A stretch of DNA of 10,793 nucleotides from JAVBUZ01 sp031554725. GTDB lineage: Bacteria > Bacillota > Clostridia > Lachnospirales > Lachnospiraceae. Below the pieces are notes generated by a model. The model had not been told where the DNA came from. It saw nothing but the letters and a program-made list of their open reading frames with translations, and ran no database searches. Position 1 is the first letter of the stretch; the number at the start of each line of letters is the position of its first letter. Shown here one piece after another: positions 1 to 6,218 of this stretch. A program made the position numbers and the translations under genes. The stretch spans positions 1 to 10,793 of the forward strand of contig JAVBUZ010000259.1 in assembly GCA_031554725.1 (NCBI GenBank), in the 5' to 3' direction.

Positions 1-805
1 TATTGTTTAATTCTTTTTCCAATCTAGCTTCAACAATTTTATCTAGACCATCAAAGGCTCCACTACAGATAAACAATATGTTGGTAGTATCTATCTGGAT
101 TAATTCCTGATGTGGGTGTTTTCTTCCGCCTTGTGGTGGAACACTTGCCACAGTTCCTTCAATGATTTTTAGAAGTGCCTGCTGAACACCTTCACCCGAA
201 ACATCTCGTGTAATAGAAACGTTCTCACCTTTTTTAGTGATTTTATCGATTTCATCAATATAAATAATACCTAGCTGTGCTCGCTCCACATCATAATCAG
301 ATGCTTGAAGCAGTCTAAGTAATATGTTTTCAACGTCCTCGCCTACATATCCCGCCTCGGTAAGAGTTGTTGCATCTGCAATTGCAAAAGGTACATTTAT
401 AATTTTTGCCAAGGTCTGAGCTAAATATGTCTTACCTGAACCGGTTGGTCCAATCATGATAATATTACTTTTTTGTAACTCTACATCATCATGCTTCTTT
501 TCCATGGTAACTCTTTTATAATGATTATAAACAGATACAGACAATACTTTTTTTGCATCATCCTGACCTATTACGAAATTATCTAAAAAGTTTTTAATCT
601 CTACTGGTTTTAAAAGATTGATCTCTGGAGCCTTTTCATCGTAGGTTTCTTCGTCAAACTCTTCTTCTAAAATATCCCCACAGATGTCAATGCATTCGTC
701 ACAGATATACACCCCTGCTGGTCCAGCTATTAACTTTCGTACTTGTTCTTGCGTCTTATTGCAAAAAGAACATCTTACATCATTCCCGGAATTTTTCCCT
801 GCCAT
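1..805 (-). CDS. clpX: ATP-dependent Clp protease, ATP-binding subunit ClpX (N-terminal part, cut by window edge)
   Basis: ClpX is the AAA+ unfoldase that recognises tagged cytoplasmic proteins, unfolds them and threads them into ClpP. The 268 visible codons include the N-terminal zinc-binding domain with Cys12, Cys15, Cys35 and Cys38. The AAA+ core follows, with Walker A GPTGSGKT at residues 119-126, the pore-1 loop GYVGED at 152-157 and Walker B IYIDEID with Asp184-Glu185. The family is usually a little over 400 residues, so the C-terminal third lies beyond base 1. The ATG at 805-803 is supported by an AGGAG ribosome site about 9 bases upstream and by the expected start (MAGKN before the zinc finger). 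The gene begins 33 bases after the clpP stop with no terminator between, so the two are probably cotranscribed. The family call is certain; only completeness is unknown. Confidence 0.97.
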   Translation of the reverse strand, partial: MAGKNSGNDVRCSFCNKTQEQVRKLIAGPAGVYICDECIDICGDILEEEFDEETYDEKAPEINLLKPVEIKNFLDNFVIGQDDAKKVLSVSVYNHYKRVTMEKKHDDVELQKSNIIMIGPTGSGKTYLAQTLAKIINVPFAIADATTLTEAGYVGEDVENILLRLLQASDYDVERAQLGIIYIDEIDKITKKGENVSITRDVSGEGVQQALLKIIEGTVASVPPQGGRKHPHQELIQIDTTNILFICSGAFDGLDKIVEARLEKELNN

Positions 806-838
806 CCTATTGCTCCTGTTAATTTTTAAAATTATTTC

Positions 839-1435
839 TTATTTTTGAGATGTAGGTCTTGCAGCTACTACTTTGTCAATAAGACCATATTCCAATGCTT
901 CTTCCGCTGACTTCCAGTTATCACGCTCTGTATCCGCTGCCACAACTTCGTAGTCCTTGCCGGTATTTTCTGCAAGCATTTTGTTTAATTTTTCTTTGGT
1001 CTTTAAAATATGCTTTGCTGCAATCTCAATTTCTGTTGCCTGTCCCTGTGCACCGCCTAATGGTTGGTGAATCATAATTTCTGCATTCGGAAGAGCCATT
1101 CTCTTTCCTTTGGTGCCACCAGCTAATAGAAATGCTCCCATACTTGCTGCCATACCAATACAAATAGTAGAAACATCACATTTAATATACTGCATGGTAT
1201 CATAAATAGCCATACCTGCAGTTACAGAACCACCTGGACTGTTAATATATAGATTTATATCTTTTTCTGGGTCTTCAGATTCTAAAAACAAAAGTTGTGC
1301 CACAATCAAGCTAGCAGTTGTTTCGTTAACTTCTTCGCCCAAGAAAATAATTCTATCCTTTAATAATCTTGAATAAATATCGTAGGATCTTTCTCCTCTG
1401 CTTGTTTGCTCAACGACATAAGGTACTAAACTCAT
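839..1435 (-). CDS. clpP: ATP-dependent Clp protease proteolytic subunit ClpP
   Basis: ClpP is the serine peptidase that forms the barrel-shaped proteolytic chamber of ClpXP in the cytoplasm. The 198-residue product has the usual family length and an intact catalytic triad: Ser98 in GMAASMGA, His123 in MIHQP and Asp172 in ERDNW. The oxyanion-region motif NSPGGS is at residues 65-70. I chose the ATG at 1435 (MSLVPYVVEQT, the normal ClpP opening). A GGAGG sits 7 bases before it, whereas the in-frame ATG eight codons upstream at 1459 would place that site inside the gene. It lies between tig, which ends 171 bases upstream behind a hairpin terminator, and clpX, 33 bases downstream. The order tig-clpP-clpX is typical of Firmicutes. 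No anomalies were seen. Confidence 0.98.
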   Translation of the reverse strand: MSLVPYVVEQTSRGERSYDIYSRLLKDRIIFLGEEVNETTASLIVAQLLFLESEDPEKDINLYINSPGGSVTAGMAIYDTMQYIKCDVSTICIGMAASMGAFLLAGGTKGKRMALPNAEIMIHQPLGGAQGQATEIEIAAKHILKTKEKLNKMLAENTGKDYEVVAADTERDNWKSAEEALEYGLIDKVVAARPTSQK

Positions 1436-1512
1436 TTTACTTCCTCCATCTTGTCTCAATAATAAATGCCAATTGTATATGCTGCATATTTTATCAGCAC
1501 TATACTTTTTAT

Positions 1513-1543
1513 ATTATATTACCATGCAAGGTTTTGCAATCAT
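1513..1543 (-). promoter_or_regulatory. Possible promoter for clpP-clpX
   Basis: A TATAAT hexamer lies at 1518-1513 on the minus strand, 78 bases before the clpP start and just downstream of the tig terminator. The matching -35 is poor: GATTGC at the 17-base spacing, or TTGCAA if the -10 is shifted to TAATAT. The location is right for a clpPX promoter, but the region is very AT-rich, so chance matches are likely. I see no clear CtsR-type direct-repeat operator (a GGTCAAANANNTCAA-like heptad repeat) here. Confidence 0.35.
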
Positions 1544-1580
1544 AAAACAGAGGATTTAATAAAAACTTAATCCTCTGTTC
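1541..1580 (-). terminator. Rho-independent terminator after tig
   Basis: A 10-base perfect inverted repeat has arms at 1578-1569 and 1556-1547 and a 12-base loop. On the minus strand it is followed by TTTTAT. It lies 27 bases beyond the tig stop codon and before the clpP promoter candidate. The U-tract is short, so termination may be partial, allowing tig and clpPX to be partly linked. Confidence 0.65.
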
Positions 1581-1606
1581 ATAATGTACCTTTTCAGTTG
1601 TTTTTA

Positions 1607-2992
1607 TTATTCTTCTGTCTTAGCTTCTTTTTTAGCCTTGGTTGTTTTTGCTGTTTTAGCTGGCTTTTCTTCTGCAGTTTCAGCCTTTGCTGCTGCCTTA
1701 GTAGCCTTGCCTTCTTTTGCATTTTCTACAACAAATTCAACTGCCTTAGAGATAGCTAAATCCTGCATAACTTGTTTTTTACCATTTTCAGCAAGCATTT
1801 CTTTAATCTTATCTGCTTCCATCTGGTAAGCCTCAGCCATTTTAACTACTTCTGCTTCGAAATCTTCTTCTGAAGCTTCAATTTTTTCTGCTGCAACTAC
1901 TGCCTCTAATACTAATCTAGACTGGATTCTTGCAAGAGCCTGAGGTTTAACCTGCTCAAGCATAGTCTGTGCATTTAGTCCTGTAAACTGGAAGTATTGT
2001 TCAATAGAAAGTCCTTGCATCTGAATTCTCTGAGCAAATTCATCTACGATTTGTCTCTGCTGTGTTTCTACCATAGGTTCTGGAATGTCCATCTGAGAAT
2101 CAGCTACGATTGCATCGATTACTGCATCTTCTTTTGCTCTCTTAGCTTCGTCTTCTTTTTTAGCAGCGATAGTTTTCTTAACATCTTCTTTGTATTCTGC
2201 AAGTGTATCAAACACAGATACTTCGCTAGCGAATTCATCATCTAATTCTGGAAGTTGTTTTTCTTTGATTTCTTTAACTGTACATTTGAATACAGCTGCT
2301 TTACCAGCTAAATCTGCTGACTGATACTCTTCTGGGAAAGTAACATTAACGTCAACTTCTTTACCGATTTCCGCGCCAATTAGGTTTTCTTCAAATCCTG
2401 GAATAAATGCTCCTGAACCAATAGTTAATGGATAGTCTTCACCTTTTCCGCCTTCAAAAGCAACGCCATCTACAAAGCCTTCAAAATCAATAACTGTCAT
2501 ATCGCCATCTTTTACTGCTCGATCTTCTACAGTAATTGTTCTAGCACTGTTTTCTCTTTCTTTTTCGATTTGCTCGTTGATTTCGTCTTCTGAAACTTCG
2601 ATTTCTACTTTATCAACTTTTACACCTTTATATTTGCCTAAAGTTACTTCTGGTTTTAAAGCTACTTCTGCTGTAAAGATGAATGGCTTTCCTGCCTCAA
2701 TTTGAACAACATCAATAGAAGGACTAGAAACGATATCTTCTTCACATTCATCTAATGCTTTTTCATAAGCAGATGAAATTAATTCGTTAGCAGCATCTTC
2801 GTAGAAGATAGAAGGGCCATACATTTTTTCAATCATGTTTTTTGGAACTTTTCCTTTACGGAATCCTGGCACGCTGATTTTGCTTTTATTTTTCTGGTAA
2901 GCTGTTTCAAGCGCTTTGTCTAATTCTTCAGCAGAAACTTCTATCGTAAGTTTCGCCATATTTTTTTCTAATTTTTCTACCTGTAAACTCAT
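1607..2992 (-). CDS. tig: Trigger factor (ribosome-associated chaperone and peptidyl-prolyl isomerase)
   Basis: Trigger factor binds beside the ribosomal exit tunnel and shields and folds nascent chains. The 461-residue product has the three standard parts. The N-terminal ribosome-binding domain (about 1-150) carries the docking signature GFRKGKVP at residues 43-50. An FKBP-like isomerase domain follows at about 157-245, and then a helical C-terminal chaperone domain to about 430. The last 30 or so residues are a Lys/Ala/Glu/Thr-rich low-complexity tail, common in clostridial trigger factors and probably disordered. The ATG at 2992 follows AAGGAGG by about 9 bases. It has its own promoter upstream and a hairpin terminator downstream. 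The opening MSLQVEKLEKNMAKL resembles Lachnospiraceae homologues, from memory rather than a search. Confidence 0.98.
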   Translation of the reverse strand: MSLQVEKLEKNMAKLTIEVSAEELDKALETAYQKNKSKISVPGFRKGKVPKNMIEKMYGPSIFYEDAANELISSAYEKALDECEEDIVSSPSIDVVQIEAGKPFIFTAEVALKPEVTLGKYKGVKVDKVEIEVSEDEINEQIEKERENSARTITVEDRAVKDGDMTVIDFEGFVDGVAFEGGKGEDYPLTIGSGAFIPGFEENLIGAEIGKEVDVNVTFPEEYQSADLAGKAAVFKCTVKEIKEKQLPELDDEFASEVSVFDTLAEYKEDVKKTIAAKKEDEAKRAKEDAVIDAIVADSQMDIPEPMVETQQRQIVDEFAQRIQMQGLSIEQYFQFTGLNAQTMLEQVKPQALARIQSRLVLEAVVAAEKIEASEEDFEAEVVKMAEAYQMEADKIKEMLAENGKKQVMQDLAISKAVEFVVENAKEGKATKAAAKAETAEEKPAKTAKTTKAKKEAKTEE

Positions 2993-3044
2993 TGTTACAT
3001 TTCCTCCTTAATTGGCTCTGTGTAAGCCTTTCATGTATATTATC

Positions 3045-3066
3045 TGTCTAACTTTAAAATTAGACA
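3045..3066. other. Small inverted repeat in the tig leader
   Basis: Seven-base perfect arms TGTCTAA and TTAGACA flank an 8-base AT-rich loop within the predicted tig 5' untranslated region, about 50-75 bases before the start codon. There is no following U-tract, so it is not a terminator. It could be a small mRNA hairpin or a protein-binding palindrome; nothing in the sequence decides between these. Confidence 0.4.
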
Positions 3067-3085
3067 TAATCACAGTCATTTTACG

Positions 3086-3114
3086 ATTATAACATACGTT
3101 TTTTAGCTTGTCTA
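3086..3114 (-). promoter_or_regulatory. tig: Sigma-A promoter for tig
   Basis: On the minus strand TAGACA (3114-3109, five of six matches to TTGACA) is followed by a 17-base spacer and a perfect TATAAT (3091-3086) preceded by TGT, an extended -10. Transcription would begin near 3079, giving a leader of roughly 87 bases. The -35 hexamer includes the TAG stop codon of the upstream importer gene. Confidence 0.75.
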
Positions 3115-4479
3115 TGCCTTTCTTGCCAATCTCCACACCTTCGCATCGACAAATTTTGCATCACTTTCCTCATGTGTTGCAAGCACCAATAGGCGTCCCC
3201 GTTGTTCTTTCATCAAATACCGCATCGCCTGCTCTTTATTTTCTTTATCTAAGCCGTTAAATGGTTCATCCAAAAGGACTATACTAGAATTAGCCACCAT
3301 TGCCCTAACAATAGAAACTCGCCTTTTCATTCCACCACTCAGCTCAGCACATGGCTGCATAAGACACTCCTTCGGCAAAAGACATAATAGCTGTTGTCTA
3401 AGTGCTTCTCTATTCACGCTTCCACAAACTACTTCTAAATTACGAAGTGGTGTTTCCTCTTCCAGCAATCGATCTTCTTGAAAAGAAAAGCTACAATTCT
3501 CAAAGGTGTTTTTTGCTTCCTTATTATCTTCCGACTCCAGTCCTGCTAAAACTTTAAGTAAGGTTGTTTTTCCTTCTCCCGAGGGTGCCATCAGACAATA
3601 AATGTTTCCTGCTTCCAATTCTTTCGTTGTTCCATGAAGAATATTTTTCCCTTCATAAGATTTATATAAGTTTTTCACCAGAACATTTTCCGATATAGAA
3701 ACTGCTTTTTTTTGTGGCTGCTTGCAGGAAGGCTTTATATTGCAAAAGCTTCTCCACAGCCTTATACCTATTTTTTCAAACGCCACACTTAGCAAAATAA
3801 TGGTGGCTGTCCAAGCAAACAAATCTGCTGTATTCAAATATATCTTTGACATATAAAGCTTTTCACCGATAGAATCGCTTGGTGTACCTATAACCTCCGC
3901 TGCTATTCCTGACTTCCAGCTCATACTTAACGAAATTTTTAAGCAGCTCTCCACAAAGGGTTGTAATGCTGGCCGGTAAATATAGAAAACCTTATTCCAT
4001 AGTGGCATATGAAAAACCTCTGCCATTTCTAAAAGCTTTACGTCCGCCTGTGCAAACCCCTGTAGCACATTTACATACACATTTGGCAAAACAATCAAAA
4101 AGCAGATGGCTACCGAAATATACCGACTTCCCCACCATATTAGAAGTAGTACGACAAAGGATGCCACTGGAATCGCTTTTAATAGTGAAAAGACTGGCTC
4201 CAATATTTCTCCTACCAGCTTCCACCGATAAGACAAAATCGCCAAAAAGCTTCCTAACACAAAAGCCATAGCACTTCCTAAGGTGATTTTTCCAAAGGTT
4301 ACAAAAACCACCTTCAAAAAATCTGGCTTTTGTAAATTAGCTATCCATGCCATTAATGCATCCTTAGGCCCAACCATAAAGATGCTATTATGAATCAGCA
4401 AAGCTAAAATCTGCCAAACAATTAACCAGCATATTATGATAATGACTTTCCTTATTCCCTTAAATTTACTTTTTATCAC
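3112..4479 (-). CDS. Fused ABC importer: permease domain plus ATP-binding domain (nitrate/taurine/sulfonate/thiamine-precursor type)
   Basis: This single 455-residue protein combines two subunits usually encoded separately. Residues about 10-245 form a membrane permease of the SsuC/TauC type with several hydrophobic segments and an EAA-like coupling loop near 151-170. After a short linker, residues about 262-455 are an ABC ATPase: Walker A around 298-306 (APSGEGKTT, with Ala in place of the usual first Gly), Q-loop Gln334, signature LSGGMKR at 380-386, Walker B VLLDEP at 401-406 and switch His436. The nucleotide-binding part is only about 190 residues, shorter than typical, but keeps all catalytic motifs. 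I prefer the GTG at 4479, which follows GAGGTG by 4 bases. An upstream ATG at 4554 would overlap the preceding gene by 47 bases and has no such site. It lies 28 bases after the binding-protein gene. Its substrate is unknown. Confidence 0.88.
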   Translation of the reverse strand: MIKSKFKGIRKVIIIICWLIVWQILALLIHNSIFMVGPKDALMAWIANLQKPDFLKVVFVTFGKITLGSAMAFVLGSFLAILSYRWKLVGEILEPVFSLLKAIPVASFVVLLLIWWGSRYISVAICFLIVLPNVYVNVLQGFAQADVKLLEMAEVFHMPLWNKVFYIYRPALQPFVESCLKISLSMSWKSGIAAEVIGTPSDSIGEKLYMSKIYLNTADLFAWTATIILLSVAFEKIGIRLWRSFCNIKPSCKQPQKKAVSISENVLVKNLYKSYEGKNILHGTTKELEAGNIYCLMAPSGEGKTTLLKVLAGLESEDNKEAKNTFENCSFSFQEDRLLEEETPLRNLEVVCGSVNREALRQQLLCLLPKECLMQPCAELSGGMKRRVSIVRAMVANSSIVLLDEPFNGLDKENKEQAMRYLMKEQRGRLLVLATHEESDAKFVDAKVWRLARKA

Positions 4480-4507
4480 AAAACACCTCGCTACATTTTT
4501 TTTCACT

Positions 4508-5488
4508 TTAATCAATAAAATAAAAATCCGAAGCAGGCAATGCTCCACCAACAAATTCAGGATTTAGTTCTATAAGAATTTCTAAATAACCCTCTAATGC
4601 TGCCTGCATTTCTTTTCCATCTATATAGGTAATATTACATCTTGGAATAGCCATTTTGGCAATAGCCGCCTTAGGAACAATTCCCGCCGCTTCCACAAGC
4701 TCTGCTACTTCTTCCACATTACTATTGGCATAAGCAGCGCTTTCCTTATGTTGTTTTAGGAAGTCCTTTACAAGTCCCTCATGCTCTTTTAAAAATTCAT
4801 TACGCACAATCGTAACTCCTGTAACAAGCTTACTTCCTTCTTCTCCCTGAAGGCTTTCCCATTCCTTATTTAAGTCTAAAACCACCTTCATATTTTCATT
4901 CTGAACAGTCGCAACCGTTGCAAATGGCTGTGGTAAAACGCCTACAGCGCTTTCCTTCTGAGATAACACCGCTAATACTTCTGCTGCTTCTGATTTATAT
5001 TCTATAGTAACCTCATTTACTCCTATTTGATTGGCACTTAGCAAATATTGTAAAACCAAATCTGGCGTAGTTCCTTTTCCAGTTACGTAGATTTCTCTTC
5101 CGCGCAAATCAGAAAAGCTTTGAATCCCCTCATCTGAGGAAACCATATATAAAACACCCAAGGTATTGATATCAATTACACTTACTTCTGCATTTGTCTT
5201 TAAATAAATTAAACTTGCCATGTTGGCTGGAACAAGGGCAATATCAATCTCCCCTTGCACTACCATAGCAAGAAGTTCATCGGCTGCCGTTACCATGGTA
5301 AAGTCATATTCCTCTTTCAACTTTCCTTGCTTCGCTTCTTCCATAAAGTAAAGTAATCCCATCGAAGTTGGCCCTTTCAAGGAACCTATGTGCACTGGTC
5401 CATCTAGTGCCTCTTCCTTATTTCCACACGCCATAAAAGACATTGTCATTATAGCAAATACACAAAAAACACTTAAAATCTTTTTCAT
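4508..5488 (-). CDS. ABC transporter substrate-binding lipoprotein (NMT1/THI5-like, nitrate/taurine/thiamine-precursor type)
   Basis: This 326-residue protein would sit on the outer face of the membrane and deliver a small solute to the fused permease-ATPase encoded next. The N-terminus is a lipoprotein signal: two lysines, a hydrophobic stretch and a lipobox ending FMAC with Cys21 as the lipidation site. The mature part has the two-lobed binding-protein pattern, for example a 'GEIDIALVPANMA' strand-turn typical of the NMT1-like group. The ATG at 5488 follows an AGGAA site. An in-frame GTG at 5506 is possible but would put that ribosome site inside the gene. No biosynthetic or catabolic enzyme is encoded beside it, and no riboswitch-like leader is visible (about 30 bases from promoter to start), so the ligand cannot be assigned. 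Thiamine precursors, sulfonates or related compounds are family-level possibilities only. Confidence 0.88.
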   Translation of the reverse strand: MKKILSVFCVFAIMTMSFMACGNKEEALDGPVHIGSLKGPTSMGLLYFMEEAKQGKLKEEYDFTMVTAADELLAMVVQGEIDIALVPANMASLIYLKTNAEVSVIDINTLGVLYMVSSDEGIQSFSDLRGREIYVTGKGTTPDLVLQYLLSANQIGVNEVTIEYKSEAAEVLAVLSQKESAVGVLPQPFATVATVQNENMKVVLDLNKEWESLQGEEGSKLVTGVTIVRNEFLKEHEGLVKDFLKQHKESAAYANSNVEEVAELVEAAGIVPKAAIAKMAIPRCNITYIDGKEMQAALEGYLEILIELNPEFVGGALPASDFYFID

Positions 5489-5522
5489 ACTTTGTTTCCT
5501 TCCCACCTAAGCTGTCTGCTTT

Positions 5523-5551
5523 ATTGTAGACTTTATTTGGTAAATGGGCAA
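5523..5551 (-). promoter_or_regulatory. Promoter for the ABC importer operon
   Basis: On the minus strand TTGCCC (5551-5546, four of six) is separated by exactly 17 bases from TACAAT (5528-5523, five of six). It lies 34 bases before the binding-protein ATG and just downstream of the first structured element, so the importer mRNA would have a very short leader. Confidence 0.6.
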
Positions 5552-5562
5552 GAGGATGTTAT

Positions 5563-5715
5563 GAAACGATATAGTAGAAACAAGAATTTCTTCGAGTTGC
5601 CGCTCTCGCTTGAAAAAAAGCGCAGTGGTGCATAAGCGCATACATGACATGCGCAAGCACCAGCGCTTTTTAACACAACTCTTAAGAAACTTCTGTTTCC
5701 ACTATATCTGTTTTT
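5563..5715 (-). ncRNA. Structured element 1 of 3: long imperfect palindrome with conserved fold, unrecognised family
   Basis: Read on the minus strand. Outer arms of about 33 bases pair with few mismatches (GATATAGT near 5569-5576 with ACTATATC at 5701-5708, then GAAACA, TTTCTT and GAGTTG blocks). The inner hairpin spans 5671-5615 and has three stacked helices: AAAAAGCGC with GCGCTTTTT, TGGTGC with GCACCA, and GCGCAT with ATGCGC. A TT/TTAT internal loop and a CT bulge separate them. Immediately 3' is a mini-hairpin GC-GAGA-GC at 5609-5602, a GNRA tetraloop. All these parts recur at the same places in the two other elements. T-runs flank the inner hairpin, so it could also stop transcription. 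No protein is encoded. Whether it acts as RNA or as a repeat in DNA is inferred, not shown. Confidence 0.6.
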
Positions 5716-5726
5716 TTAATATGTTG

Positions 5727-5876
5727 GAGATGCCGTATGGAAAGAAAGTTCCGACCTGCAGACGCTTTCGCTTCGTGAAAAAGCGTAGTGGTGCATAAGC
5801 GCCTAAACTACAGGCACTAAGCACCAACGTTTTTCAAGACTGCTTTGCCGGAAGCTTTCTTCATTATAGCCATCTA
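5727..5876 (-). ncRNA. Structured element 2 of 3: same fold as element 1, tandem to it
   Basis: Read on the minus strand, 163 bases from element 1 measured between identical 16-base stretches (5624-5639 and 5787-5802). The outer arms pair through AGATG, GAAAG, TTCCG and GCAG blocks. The inner hairpin (5835-5777) has GAAAAACGT opposite ACGCTTTTTC with one bulged C, TGGTGC with GCACCA, and AGTGCC with GGCGCT, which includes one U-G pair. The 3' mini-hairpin is GC-GAAA-GC at 5771-5764. At the inner end of the first helix, the C-G pair of element 1 is T-A here, a compensated change. The outer arms share TTCCG and GCAG with element 3 more than with element 1. Confidence 0.6.
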
Positions 5877-6026
5877 TGAAATGACTGAAATAATGACAAA
5901 TAATCTTAAAACCATTTCCCTTGCAGTAAAGACCTCTATTGCCTCTACATATATCACAAAATGATTTCAAAAAAAATCACTTACACGCTGAAAAAACCTT
6001 TCGGCATTGTATGTCCTTCTTTGTTG
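5877..6026. other. AT-rich spacer between the outward-facing structured elements
   Basis: I find no gene and no further copy of the structured element in these 150 bases. Elements 1 and 2 read away from it to the left and element 3 to the right, so any promoters for them should lie here. The only candidate is weak: on the minus strand TTTACT (5930-5925), a 16-base spacer and TAAGAT (5908-5903). Nothing convincing is seen on the plus strand. Confidence 0.3.
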
Positions 6027-6218
6027 TTTTTTAAGGAAGAGATTATGTAGATTGCAAAAACAAAAATACAATTCCGAAGAAGCAGTTTCGAACAACGCTG
6101 GCACTTAAATCTGGTATTTTCAGATTTTACGTGCCATTGCGTTGTTCAATAAACGCAAGTGTCTGCTCGTAGGAATGTTATTTTTGTTTTTGCTTCTCCA
6201 TAACTCTTTCTTAAAAAC
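6027..6218 (+). ncRNA. Structured element 3 of 3: longest palindrome, opposite orientation
   Basis: Read on the plus strand. The outer arms run from about 6028 to 6085 and from 6163 to 6217 and pair almost throughout, including a shared GCAAAAACAAAAATA block on the 5' side and its complement on the 3' side. The inner hairpin (6090-6147) consists of GAACAACGC/GCGTTGTTC, TGGCAC/GTGCCA and AAATCTG/CAGATTT. It has a TT/TAC internal loop and a TT bulge at the same places as in elements 1 and 2. The 3' mini-hairpin is AC-GCAA-GT at 6153-6160, again GNRA, with an A-T pair where the others have G-C. The perfect inner helices alone would make a very stable hairpin. It is not a terminator for a known gene: the nearest plus-strand gene lies downstream. 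Confidence 0.6.

Noticed and set aside
3966..4271. 101-codon plus-strand open frame
   Set aside because: It is antisense to the well-supported permease gene, with no ribosome site or family resemblance.
4480..4554. Longer start (ATG at 4554) for the fused transporter
   Set aside because: It would overlap the end of the binding-protein gene by 47 bases and lacks a ribosome site, while the GTG at 4479 has GAGGTG closely upstream.
5610..5798. 62-codon plus-strand open frame spanning elements 1 and 2
   Set aside because: It lies wholly within the palindromes, lacks a ribosome site, is rich in His, Arg, Phe and Cys without a recognisable pattern, and is explained by the repeat structure.
5563..6218. 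CRISPR array
   Set aside because: There are only three long, divergent, self-complementary units in mixed orientation. There are no short identical repeats or uniform spacers and no cas genes.
5563..6218. Riboswitch (for example thiamine or cyclic di-GMP) or 6S RNA
   Set aside because: The consensus cores of the TPP and GEMM classes are not present. The elements are not in the leader of the importer mRNA, whose promoter lies downstream of them. A 6S-like rod was considered, but three copies with a GNRA side hairpin do not fit well. A covariance scan would settle it.
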